Origin: a virus
Strand: one strand, 5' to 3'
Length of the DNA stretch: 23,071 nt
IMG/VR virus record: IMGVR_UViG_3300009154_000293
Coordinates: 1-23,071 of that record
Shown: positions 14,965-23,071 of the stretch, one piece after another
Layout: every line of letters starts with the position of its first letter
How positions within the stretch are numbered: the stretch's first letter is position 1
Program-made: the position numbers and the translations under genes
The notes under the pieces: model-generated
What the model was told of the DNA's origin: nothing
What the model saw: the letters and a program-made list of their open reading frames with translations, nothing else
The model's database searches: none

Positions 14965-17900
14965 TTAAATTCCTATTAGTGAATAATTTACAGATTTATA
15001 TCCATTTGGTTGTACTTGTACAGCATTTGGATATAATTTTTCAACTTCGTGGGCCATAAATCCAATATGTCTACCTAATCCAGCTAATGGATGATTTTTA
15101 AATTCTGGTTTATATTCAAATGAATATAAATTTAATCCTGGTATTACTTGGTTTATAAATTTAACTTTTTCTTTTGTTCGAATATCTGAGAAAATGTTAT
15201 GTACATAATCATCAAAATCTGATCCAGCATCGGATATAGCCCCTCCAATACCAGATATAACGTCTCCCACGCTATCTACAGTATCGCTTATAAGGCCTAC
15301 AACGTCAACCCCTGCAATTTGTAGTACAGCAATAACTGCAAGAGCAGCCCATACATATGGGTTAGCAAGAACCACGTTATACACCCAAGCACTCGCAACA
15401 CTAATACCAGCAACTACCGTATTATATGCCGCGGCTACTGATAATCCAATAGCACCTGCTGTTAGACTTGCCGTGATACCTAAAAGCGCAGCTCCACCAA
15501 AATAATAATATGTAGTTAATGCAGCAAATCCAAGTACAAGAGTTAGTAATAAATTAACTCCGAAAGAGCTTTTTTTACCTAACTTAGATCTACCTCTTCC
15601 ATTATTAATGCCCCCGGGATTTGGATTCACATAATGATTAGCTTCTAATTGACTTGTAAATATTTCCTCAGAGTATTTTGCAGTAATTATTCCATCGTTA
15701 ATACTATAATTAGTAGCCGAAGTTATTTCTAACGGCATATCTGTTGCTGTAAATAGAGGAGAACATATACCAGCTCGAACATCAAAAGCACATAAGAAAT
15801 CTTGGTTAGTTAAATCTGATTTGGAAAAATCTGTAAAGTTTTCTATGAGTATACCGGTCTTTAATAAATTATCACCTGCATCATTTAAAACTGGATTTTT
15901 AAGATTTGCAATTTCCACACTATGTATTCTAACTTTTCTGTTTAATGATATTGTTGCTCTTTGTAACTTGTTAATGTCGTTCATAGTAAAACGACGACTG
16001 TCCTCATATACAATTTTTACATCAAAAGATGAAGTGGCATATGGAGGAATATATAGTGTTGCTATGGTAAGTTTTAATTTATCCTGATAGGAGTCTGCGG
16101 TATTTCTTGCATTATTTGCTTCAACACCTCGTTCCACATATAATCTACTATATGGATTTTCAAAATTTCTTGAATCTGCGGTAACATATAATTTATCTAT
16201 TCTTGCAAGAAAATATGTTACATCTGCCTCTGTATTTACTGCAGAGGTTGGAAAAATTGCAGTTTCAAAGTTTAGATATTGGCTTCCATTAACACGTTTT
16301 GGTCTAAAATCTAAACAATCTCTTAAGTTATATTGTTTTGCATCTATTACAGAAGTATATGCATAAATTTTGGTATTTGCTGGATATGAATTCACAGTAC
16401 AGGGTCCCTCTCCTGCATGAGTAAAATAATCATATGTTATTAAAACATTGCCTGGTAAAGCGGCCGATGAACCTACGTATTGTACATATCCATGATCATA
16501 CCAACCATCTTTTTGTCCGTTTGATAATATCCACAGACTACTAGTAATATCTGTTAATTCTGTCCAAGTATTTGCTCTGGTTACAGCAATATTTGAGCTA
16601 GGTATGCTTGCTCTATAGGTAGAACCATTATCAACTACAACATCATTATATGTGTAGCTTACATTGGATTGCCAATTTCCCTTAAATTTGTCGGAGGTAT
16701 TTAATTTAAAAATCCCATTGTAGATTTCAATATCTGCAATATTAGTACTATACTTATAATCCACAACATTAACATTTGCAAACTGATATGCATTCTTTAC
16801 TCGAGTTTTAATTCTAGGAGGAAGGGCGTTGGATTCTACAACATATTCAATATCAGCCACGCCTGTAAAAGTTGCATCTCCCAAATTTACTGTCAAAATT
16901 GTAGAGTCTTGAGAAATTGTAGCAGTACCTCTTTCAAAATTCCAAACGCCTAATGGGACATTTGCAGTTGCGCCTGTTCGTATGGCAATAATAAAATTGA
17001 CTCTTGCAGTGCTTGGATTTACCACACCATCACCTAATGCAAAAGTTTCAGGATCAGTTACACTTTTACTAAATATGCCTGCAGTAAATATTGCGCCCCG
17101 AATCGTTTTATTATATGTTGTTCTTAAATTGTCCACAGATTTAACCGAAGTTTTTGGTATACGAAATACTAATAAATCCGATGATCTAGGATCTGAAATA
17201 ATTAAATTATTTTGAGCATCTATTGCGGAAGCTGCAACATTTGCATAAAATATTGGATCAGTATATGTCGCGCCGGTATAATGGGATGTTTGGTTATTTG
17301 CTACACCAATAATACTCTTAACCTGATTTACATTTAATAATCCATCTATAAATGGACTGCCGTTATTAAAAGAAAGAAATGCTTTAGTATTGGATAACAT
17401 TCTGGCACTATCTGAATTTGTGGGAGTAGCTAATAGATAGTTAGCAAATCTTGATTTTGTTTTTTCAATATCCCGGCCATCCAACCCATGCCATGTATTA
17501 TACCAAAATGCTACCCCGCCGGAATCTGGTTCTCTATACAATGCAAAACACGGTGTACTAGCAACGCCATACTTCCCCAATAACGTATTAGCAGCAGGCG
17601 AAGAATATAATACGTTTGCAATATATTGGCCATCTGCAACAGATATACCATACTCAGCACTCCATGCTGCCCACGTAAGTGGTGCTTCAATTACGGGGGA
17701 ATAATAATGGTAAAATAATTTAAATTGTGTTTTTGAATTAGCGCCCAAGGAACTATCATACTCTAAACTTTTAAATAATAATGTTCCTACTTTTGTGTTT
17801 GCAGAATTTGCCGAGGTTGGATTTGTGACATTATGTACTTCTAAATACATTTCTCCCTGTACTTTGGTTTGTATTATTGGTAATTGCATATTACTGCCAG

Positions 17901-19299
17901 CATAATTAAGATCAGTTATTTTAATATAATTACCTTGTGATGTAGTAATATTATATCCTGTTTTAGTATCAGTTGCAGTTACTTTAGGTAAAGATATTTC
18001 TGTACCAGAAATAGTACTTATCTCGCGCCCTGCAACATATGCCCTACCGCTGGATACATTAAACAATAGTGTATCATCCTCAACAGATCCTGTCGGAGTA
18101 ATGGTAAATGGTTTAACTACGTAATTACCAGATTCATCAAATGTTCTTTGTTCTATTTGTTGTTGTATTTGACTAGATACTGTTGTTTCAGGCACATATT
18201 CAATTAACCCCTTATTAAAAACGAGCAGAGGTATAATTATTTGTTCTGTGTCTGCTTTTCTATTAATATCCATATCAAAACTTGTTAAGGATAAATCAAT
18301 TTTTAATCTATCTGCCCCTGTTGCAAAATAATTGGAACTACCCAAAGCAGGATCTAATAGGGATACATCATCATCGCTTGTAATTATTTGTTCTGTAACA
18401 TATAGGCCAATAACTTTAGAAGGATAAGATGTGTTTTTGTCTGGGACAATTTTTTGTCTGGGACATTTAACTAAAAACCCATTTTTATAAAAATAAGTTT
18501 CATCTTGGGTTACTATTGATGATGGGCAAGTTGATAATTTAGTAAATTGAATATTTTCGCCAGAAAATGATGTTGCTGGCGTTTCGCTTATAGCATACTG
18601 TGTTTGATTAATTATTTCAGTTACATAAATTGTTTTAGTTATATTTGGATGTACAACTAAATCTCCAACCTCAATAGATGTACTAGCAGTGGATATATTA
18701 ATTATTTTGGAAAAAGGTGTGCAAGTACCTATTGCATTTTTAACAATATTATTTTCTACAACCGAAACCAAAGACGTTGTTATACCATTTAATGCCTGAG
18801 AATAGGTATCATGAAAATATAAAGTATCGCCTTCTGCAAATATTCCATTATTTGTAGTGTTATACCTTTTTAAACTTATAACAACCGATGGCAGATCATC
18901 TATTACAGGGTCATCTTTTTCATATACAAATTCAACATACCCCACAATTTCAGAATTTAAACTAGTAACATATTTTTCTAAACAATCGTCCAATGTTATA
19001 GGTTGACCTATAGTATTTCTGCCTGTTATCCTTACAGTACGTACATCTAAATTTACACTTGGTTTAGATCCCGTTACTTTTTGACCGTCACTAAAAAGAT
19101 AATCACCTACTCTTTTAATTTGATTCTGTAATATGGTTTGCGTTTGTGTTAATTCTCGAGATTGAACAGCCACTCCCGGTTTAAACAATACGCGGTGAAA
19201 GTTTTTATCTTCAGAATAATCATCAAAATATGGAGTAACTTTAGTTGCTTCGGGTGTAGCTAAAGCAGTTACTAAATTTAATGTTGCAGTCGTTGCCAT
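14965..19299 (-). CDS. Large DUF4815-type structural protein with S74-like chaperone C-terminus
   Basis: A 1444-residue modular virion protein. Residues 24-69 (YFDDYSEDKNFHRVLFKPG, VQSRELTQTQTILQNQIKR) are the DUF4815 signature of aquatic T4-like baseplate proteins; further blocks are YDYFTHAGEGPC and LRDCLDFRPKRVNGS (roughly 950-1010). A module at 555-622 (FALYREPDSGGVAFWYNTW) resembles DUF4214. Residues 876-912 (WQSNVSYTYNDVVVDNGSTY ... TW) resemble a family 5/12 carbohydrate-binding module. Residues about 1247-1340 are strongly hydrophobic, and 1371-1444 (SDIRTKE ... RHIGFMAHEVEKLYP ... NGYKSVNY) resemble the Peptidase_S74 self-cleaving chaperone. It follows gp8 with an AAGGA ribosome-binding site. 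A receptor-binding spike or wedge-arm role is inferred. Confidence 0.88.
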   Translation of the reverse strand: MATTATLNLVTALATPEATKVTPYFDDYSEDKNFHRVLFKPGVAVQSRELTQTQTILQNQIKRVGDYLFSDGQKVTGSKPSVNLDVRTVRITGRNTIGQPITLDDCLEKYVTSLNSEIVGYVEFVYEKDDPVIDDLPSVVISLKRYNTTNNGIFAEGDTLYFHDTYSQALNGITTSLVSVVENNIVKNAIGTCTPFSKIINISTASTSIEVGDLVVHPNITKTIYVTEIINQTQYAISETPATSFSGENIQFTKLSTCPSSIVTQDETYFYKNGFLVKCPRQKIVPDKNTSYPSKVIGLYVTEQIITSDDDVSLLDPALGSSNYFATGADRLKIDLSLTSFDMDINRKADTEQIIIPLLVFNKGLIEYVPETTVSSQIQQQIEQRTFDESGNYVVKPFTITPTGSVEDDTLLFNVSSGRAYVAGREISTISGTEISLPKVTATDTKTGYNITTSQGNYIKITDLNYAGSNMQLPIIQTKVQGEMYLEVHNVTNPTSANSANTKVGTLLFKSLEYDSSLGANSKTQFKLFYHYYSPVIEAPLTWAAWSAEYGISVADGQYIANVLYSSPAANTLLGKYGVASTPCFALYREPDSGGVAFWYNTWHGLDGRDIEKTKSRFANYLLATPTNSDSARMLSNTKAFLSFNNGSPFIDGLLNVNQVKSIIGVANNQTSHYTGATYTDPIFYANVAASAIDAQNNLIISDPRSSDLLVFRIPKTSVKSVDNLRTTYNKTIRGAIFTAGIFSKSVTDPETFALGDGVVNPSTARVNFIIAIRTGATANVPLGVWNFERGTATISQDSTILTVNLGDATFTGVADIEYVVESNALPPRIKTRVKNAYQFANVNVVDYKYSTNIADIEIYNGIFKLNTSDKFKGNWQSNVSYTYNDVVVDNGSTYRASIPSSNIAVTRANTWTELTDITSSLWILSNGQKDGWYDHGYVQYVGSSAALPGNVLITYDYFTHAGEGPCTVNSYPANTKIYAYTSVIDAKQYNLRDCLDFRPKRVNGSQYLNFETAIFPTSAVNTEADVTYFLARIDKLYVTADSRNFENPYSRLYVERGVEANNARNTADSYQDKLKLTIATLYIPPYATSSFDVKIVYEDSRRFTMNDINKLQRATISLNRKVRIHSVEIANLKNPVLNDAGDNLLKTGILIENFTDFSKSDLTNQDFLCAFDVRAGICSPLFTATDMPLEITSATNYSINDGIITAKYSEEIFTSQLEANHYVNPNPGGINNGRGRSKLGKKSSFGVNLLLTLVLGFAALTTYYYFGGAALLGITASLTAGAIGLSVAAAYNTVVAGISVASAWVYNVVLANPYVWAALAVIAVLQIAGVDVVGLISDTVDSVGDVISGIGGAISDAGSDFDDYVHNIFSDIRTKEKVKFINQVIPGLNLYSFEYKPEFKNHPLAGLGRHIGFMAHEVEKLYPNAVQVQPNGYKSVNYSLIGI
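14968..15189 (-). other. Peptidase_S74-like intramolecular chaperone domain
   Basis: The last 74 residues of the 1444-residue protein begin SDIRTKE, the motif at which endosialidase-type chaperones cleave themselves (serine as first residue of the released domain). RHIGFMAHEVEKLYP at 1410-1424 provides the candidate histidine His1411, 40 residues on, and NGYKSVNYSLIGI ends it. Known domains are usually around 100 residues or longer, so this is a short version. Trimerisation and release after folding are inferred from the family. Confidence 0.8.
15280..15558 (-). other. Multi-helix hydrophobic segment in the 1444-residue protein
   Basis: Residues about 1248-1340 hold several hydrophobic stretches long enough to span a membrane: VNLLLTLVLGFAAL, AALLGITASLTAGAIGLSVA, TVVAGISVASAWVYNVVLA and YVWAALAVIAVLQIAGVDVV. 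A basic stretch (GRGRSKLGKK) precedes them and a Gly/Asp-rich linker follows, leading into the S74-like domain. Such segments are unusual in a baseplate or fibre protein. Membrane insertion is inferred. Confidence 0.65.
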
Positions 19300-19308
19300 T
19301 TGTTTTCC

Positions 19309-20607
19309 TTAAAATTCTATTACAAGGTGTAAATTATCTGTCTGTTCTGTTGTTCTAGTTATAGGAGACTTATTTTCTATGTAAAGAATATCGCCTTTGT
19401 TTTTCATTACTTCGGGATACAATAAATTTGAAACTGTTGCTATTGCCCCTGATGTTTTTCCTATAATAGTTTCGCCGGGAATAAAACTACTATAATTACT
19501 TGTTAAATCAAAATTTTGAATAAATTTAACATAACCATTTCCTCCAGTTATATTAGACACAACTACGTAGGCATTTGCGTTACTAAGCCCGCCTTGTACA
19601 TATTCATACTGGTTAAAATTGTTAGATGCAGATCTTAGTGTTATACCTGATAATGCATTTAGTGTTGTTGATGTAGAAACTAATCCATTTGCATTTATTG
19701 GGTTCTTTACAATGCCCAATATGCGATAGGAAAAACTTCCAGGGAAATCTCCAAATCCTTCGGTATAAGTTGTCTTGCAGTTTATCATTAACAGACTTGC
19801 ATTTAATTCTAAAACAGGATCATACCCATGTCCATATTGAGGACTTATTACTGGTTGTATGTTTGCATATCTTCCACTACCTGTATTATCTATTAATCTT
19901 CCTGTTGCATATCTATAATTTATTCCCGTATTATAGTAAACAACATCATACAATACACCTAAATCTATTTTAGGTGCGACTGAAATAGATGAACCATCAC
20001 CATCAATTACTATAACAGATGTGGGATCGTAACCAAATCCAGTATTTAATATTTTTATGTTTTCAATTGCTCCAGGGTTTGCACTTGAAATCACAAGATC
20101 ATCTGATAATACCGGCATCCATCTATTAGTTAAGAATTTTAACCTATCACCTATACCTATGGAATACATATATTTCCAACGGTATCCATCGGATAGAGTT
20201 ACTATATCTAAACTATTACTCGTTGGCTCAATTATAGATTGCCGATCATTATTATTATGTATACATTTATATACATTAAATTCAGAATTTATAACATAAA
20301 AAGATTTACTAAAAAGATCTGGATCTAAATTATCATATGCCGCATATGTTGTAAATTTTTCCCAATTTATTCTTTTAACGACATGCGCAATATCCAACGG
20401 TACTATTCTTTTTAAACTTATCATCTCGTCCCAAGTTCTGGCAGTATCCAAAGAATAATCTAGCGGATTAGGTACCGTATCATTTTCTGACCAGGGCGAC
20501 GGCTTAGATAAAAATAAGTATAAAGAATTTCCTGAAGTCAAAGACACTTCGTTTTTAAAATTCTTAGCATTATCTATTCTTAATTTATTGGTTACTATAT
20601 TAGGCAT
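19309..20607 (-). CDS. gp8: Baseplate wedge protein gp8
   Basis: Baseplate wedge subunit that in T4 dimerises and links gp6, gp7 and gp10. It has 432 residues against 334 in T4. N-terminal blocks fit gp8: TNKLRIDNAKNF at 6-17, LYLFLSKPSPWSENDTVPNP at 29-48 (T4 has ITFGRSEPWSS), IVPLDIAHVVKRINW at 68-82, and LSDGYRWKYMYSI at 138-150 (T4: GDGYVWEYLFEI). The C-terminus GDILYIENKSPITRTTEQTD at 405-424 matches the T4 end GEMIYMENRPPI...DQTEE. The central excess, about residues 180-390, includes a GY-type unit NTGFGYDPTSVIVIDG at 188-203. A seven-base gap separates it from the preceding gene, with no strong ribosome-binding site. Confidence 0.88.
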   Translation of the reverse strand: MPNIVTNKLRIDNAKNFKNEVSLTSGNSLYLFLSKPSPWSENDTVPNPLDYSLDTARTWDEMISLKRIVPLDIAHVVKRINWEKFTTYAAYDNLDPDLFSKSFYVINSEFNVYKCIHNNNDRQSIIEPTSNSLDIVTLSDGYRWKYMYSIGIGDRLKFLTNRWMPVLSDDLVISSANPGAIENIKILNTGFGYDPTSVIVIDGDGSSISVAPKIDLGVLYDVVYYNTGINYRYATGRLIDNTGSGRYANIQPVISPQYGHGYDPVLELNASLLMINCKTTYTEGFGDFPGSFSYRILGIVKNPINANGLVSTSTTLNALSGITLRSASNNFNQYEYVQGGLSNANAYVVVSNITGGNGYVKFIQNFDLTSNYSSFIPGETIIGKTSGAIATVSNLLYPEVMKNKGDILYIENKSPITRTTEQTDNLHLVIEF

Positions 20608-20614
20608 CTATTAT

Positions 20615-22141
20615 TTATTGTGGGTTATTTTGTAAAGAGACAATATCTATTACTAAAGGATACTCGCCCGTAGCATTGATATAAGTAACATTGCTAATAT
20701 TAAAGAATCCAAGTGTACTATCTATTGTAGTTGTGGAAAAAGTAAAAATTTCAGAATCATCAGGGGAATTTACACTAACATCATTAATATAATTTGGATC
20801 AGTCTCATTATTTATTTCACTAAATAAAGCAAATCCTGCAGGATGTAGTACTGTTTTGACAGATTCTTTCCATTTATCTATTGATAATGATGACCGTATT
20901 ACATATGAAAACGGTTGATATAATACCAAAGATTGTTCTGTAGCATCTAGAGATTTGCCCTGCAATACCATAGCGTCAGATATCTGTCCGGTTGTATCTA
21001 TCCAATATCCAGGTTTATTTGATATTGCTCCAACATTTGCTTCCAATATAGCTTTTTCTAAAAATGATAACGTCACATTTCCAGATGTTATTTGATTTGG
21101 TTGTATTAAAATATTTCCAGAATCAAGTATACTTATTATATCAGAGGAAATTGGATCGTATAAACTGTCGGGGGTTGCTACAAGATAAAAATATTCTGTT
21201 GGTTCAAATACAAAATCATCTCTTAAATTAAAAGTAACACTGGCAACATTTGCCGAACCGACTGTTGCAAGAGGAGGAAATGTTCCCAAGAAAGATGTTA
21301 AATTACTAAAATCTTCTATTGATGGTGAAATTATTTGTCCTGTTGCCAAAATAAAAGGTTGTGGTACTATTTGATACGTAACATTAGATCCTGCAGGAAT
21401 ATCAATACCTTCTATAGTAAAAGTTATACTTTCACCTTCTCTTACTTTTGTTTTATTTGTTGTTATTATTAGATATCCCGAATTTTCCTTTGATGTATCT
21501 AATATTGTTGTTGTTCCGCTTACAACCAAAGAATATGCAAACGTTGGATATAACAACATTGCTATATTTTCAGTTCCTTCAGTTTTACGATCTTTAATTG
21601 TTGTTAAAGTAATACTTGCTATAGTATCATAACTAGAATTAGCAGTAAAAGTTAAAACACCTGTCAGTGCAGTATTGTATATGTCTGATGCTTGGATGCC
21701 GTAAATTTGATACGCAACATTAGATCCTGCAGCAACATTTTCTCCTCTTACAGTAAAGACAACAGAACTGCCTTCAGCTATAGATGCAGAATTTGTGGTA
21801 ATGTAAAATTGAGCAGTTGCATTAGATGGTGTAGATGTATCTAATATTGTAATACCTATACTTTCTGTTCTACCAGTTCCTGTTAATCTAAGTATAAAGG
21901 ATTCAGTGCCTTCTGTTTTTAAATCTTGAGCGAGATTTAACGTAATTGTACCTACCCCATTTCTTATAAGAAAATTACCCGTAAGATTAGCTAAAGATAA
22001 AAAATCATAGGAGGAGATGTTCGTACCTGATATAATAAATGGTACAAGTGTTCCGTTAGGTAGACCCGTATTACTTAAAGTAATAGTTACAGAAGATCCT
22101 TCTGAAACTATTGAATTACTATAACTTAGAGAATATGCCAT
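20615..22141 (-). CDS. Calx-beta repeat protein with conserved wedge-protein C-terminal module
   Basis: A 508-residue protein in two parts. Residues 1-341 are three ~105-115-residue Calx-beta-like units, each opening with an EGSS-like turn (14, 123, 235), carrying KTEGTE or FEPTE near the end, and closing with ILDTS or ILDSG (99-103, 213-217, 338-342). Calx-beta domains are Ca2+-associated beta-sandwiches frequent in adhesion proteins. Residues about 356-440 (YWIDTTGQISD, LYQPFSYVIRSSLSIDKWKE, VLHPAGFALFSE) form a module normally found at the C-terminus of large aquatic T4-like wedge proteins. The ATG directly follows the TAA of the previous gene in the same frame, with GGAAG upstream. It sits just before gp8, the T4 gene 7 position. 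Confidence 0.8.
   Translation of the reverse strand: MAYSLSYSNSIVSEGSSVTITLSNTGLPNGTLVPFIISGTNISSYDFLSLANLTGNFLIRNGVGTITLNLAQDLKTEGTESFILRLTGTGRTESIGITILDTSTPSNATAQFYITTNSASIAEGSSVVFTVRGENVAAGSNVAYQIYGIQASDIYNTALTGVLTFTANSSYDTIASITLTTIKDRKTEGTENIAMLLYPTFAYSLVVSGTTTILDTSKENSGYLIITTNKTKVREGESITFTIEGIDIPAGSNVTYQIVPQPFILATGQIISPSIEDFSNLTSFLGTFPPLATVGSANVASVTFNLRDDFVFEPTEYFYLVATPDSLYDPISSDIISILDSGNILIQPNQITSGNVTLSFLEKAILEANVGAISNKPGYWIDTTGQISDAMVLQGKSLDATEQSLVLYQPFSYVIRSSLSIDKWKESVKTVLHPAGFALFSEINNETDPNYINDVSVNSPDDSEIFTFSTTTIDSTLGFFNISNVTYINATGEYPLVIDIVSLQNNPQ
21119..22141 (-). repeat. Three Calx-beta-like protein repeats
   Basis: Units at residues 1-103, 112-217 and 226-342 share SEGSSV/AEGSSV/REGESI openings, an AGSNVAYQI or AGSNVTYQI strand in the second and third units, and a terminal ILDxS strand. 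The units are diverged at DNA level except for short stretches such as the gcaggatctaatgtt-like strand coding shared by units two and three. Confidence 0.8.
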
Positions 22142-23071
22142 TTAACTTCCGGGATATGTAAATCTTATTGAACGAACATTTGGTATAGATGTTACTACAA
22201 TATTTTGAATAGTATTATTAACTGGGCTTAACACATTACCTGTATATTTAACTGCTACCTGTGTATTTTTCTTTATACCGTGGATATTCGGAAATTCTAT
22301 AGTAACCACATTGTTTACTATACTATAAGTACCTTGCAAATTTCCTGTAGGTAGTCCAATATTAACTATAGTATCACTACTATAATCTATTCCTGAATTA
22401 TCTATTTCTATGGAAGTTATAGAACCATATTGATTAACCCCGGAGATTTTTGCTTTTGCAAATATTCCGCTACCAAATGGATCAGATATAGTTGTAATAC
22501 GCGCACCTTTCTCATACCCCAATTTTCCATCAATCACATCTATTTTAGATAAAACAGAATATGTTGTAGCAATTAAATTTGATGTATCTATTACGTTATT
22601 TAACATTACAGATTTTGATGCTGTTATTTTTTCGTTGGGATAAAAGTAATTGGTAATACTATTTGGATCTAATAATAATTCATATATTTCATACCCACCT
22701 AATATTATTTTTTGTACTTTATTTACTACAGCAGTTGCTTTAGATACCTCACCGACAACTAACGTATTTTCAAAATCAAATATATTTTGTAGGGGATCTA
22801 TTTGTTTTACTTTTAGTGATTTAGGTAAATACCATTTACCCGAAGATGATTTTAATACTATTTCGTAGGGATAGAAAAATTCTATAGTTTCCTTATATAA
22901 GATATTAAATAAAATGCGGTAGGCATCCTCGGTACCTTTTCTGCTATAAATGTCTCTAATTTTTTTAATTAAGAATGTATTGTCCGACACGGGAGATTTA
23001 GTAATATCATAAGCATAATTTTCAAAAAATTTGTCAATTAAAAAACTAGAAGTTTGATCTATATCTGCATA
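22142..23071 (-). CDS. Baseplate/wedge structural protein, C-terminal 309 residues (cut by window edge)
   Basis: The frame is open from the right edge to the TAA at 22144-22142, giving 309 visible residues that begin YADIDQTSSFLIDKFFENYA. The signature IRDIYSRKGTEDAYRILFNI, then YKETIEFFYPYEIVLK and SSGKWYLPKSLKV, is characteristic of large structural proteins of aquatic T4-like phages located near gp6 and gp8. The later part is beta-rich with a GY-like unit (GSITSIEIDNSGIDYSS). In the relatives I recall, this N-terminal type is joined in one chain to the YQPFSYVIRS-HPAG module that here sits in the next gene. A gp7-like wedge role is inferred from order only. Confidence 0.75.
   Translation of the reverse strand, partial: YADIDQTSSFLIDKFFENYAYDITKSPVSDNTFLIKKIRDIYSRKGTEDAYRILFNILYKETIEFFYPYEIVLKSSSGKWYLPKSLKVKQIDPLQNIFDFENTLVVGEVSKATAVVNKVQKIILGGYEIYELLLDPNSITNYFYPNEKITASKSVMLNNVIDTSNLIATTYSVLSKIDVIDGKLGYEKGARITTISDPFGSGIFAKAKISGVNQYGSITSIEIDNSGIDYSSDTIVNIGLPTGNLQGTYSIVNNVVTIEFPNIHGIKKNTQVAVKYTGNVLSPVNNTIQNIVVTSIPNVRSIRFTYPGS

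Noticed and set aside
19689-20299. Plus-strand open frames of 80-94 codons
   Set aside because: They are antisense to gp8, and their His/Leu/Tyr-rich translations reflect AT-rich antisense sequence.
22988-22990. GTG codon as a start of the wedge protein at 22990
   Set aside because: The same frame stays open upstream to the window edge with plausible family sequence (DIDQTSSFLIDKFFENYAYD), so the GTG is an internal valine codon.
1-23071. tRNA genes, insertion sequences, attachment sites
   Set aside because: Almost all sequence is taken up by phage coding frames, and I saw no tRNA-like cloverleaf, transposase or terminal inverted repeat in the short gaps.

Overview
The window is part of the late structural and packaging gene block of a T4-like contractile-tailed bacteriophage (myovirus). 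Every convincing gene lies on the minus strand, so transcription runs from the right edge (23071) to the left edge (1). The DNA is clearly AT-rich. Protein families point to the marine/freshwater T4-like group (relatives of cyanophages and pelagiphages) rather than to enteric T4: a gp13/gp14 pair of the aquatic type, a large DUF4815-type structural protein, a gp18 enlarged with GY-type repeats, and small virion proteins typical of those phages. The host cannot be named from the sequence. I see no tRNA, metabolic, insertion-sequence or CRISPR feature.

Layout in transcription order. (1) 23071-19309, baseplate wedge: a conserved structural protein cut by the window edge, an abutting protein with three Calx-beta-like repeats, and gp8. 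(2) 19299-13036, baseplate periphery: a 1444-residue DUF4815-type protein ending in a hydrophobic multi-helix segment and a Peptidase_S74-like chaperone domain, a 572-residue structural protein, and a 68-residue coiled-coil protein. (3) 13031-8992, adhesion/decoration block: a fibre-like protein with decapeptide repeats, two proteins I do not recognise, a protein with two RYIAS/EGRT-type repeats, and a small Ig-like virion protein. This block occupies the place of T4 genes 9-12 and wac. (4) 8992-6668, neck and tail completion: gp13, gp14, gp15. (5) 6667-4573, DNA packaging: gp16 and gp17, the terminase small and large subunits. (6) 4501-1, tail and portal: gp18 sheath, gp19 tube, and the first 406 residues of gp20 portal.

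Genes are packed tightly: many stop and start codons overlap (TAATG, ATGA) or directly abut (TAAATG). Only two gaps exceed 60 bases. The one before gp18 holds an exact match to the T4 late promoter box TATAAATA and a strong ribosome-binding site, so the abundant sheath and tube proteins probably have their own late transcript. The other, before gp14, shows only a short direct repeat. There is no gene-free stretch over 300 bases.

Together these genes build the baseplate and its adhesins, the neck, the packaging motor, the sheath and tube, and the portal. The most unusual points are the modular 1444-residue protein, the Calx-beta module at an in-frame junction inside what looks like one ancestral wedge protein, the shared GY-type repeats in several tail proteins, and the poorly characterised adhesion block.
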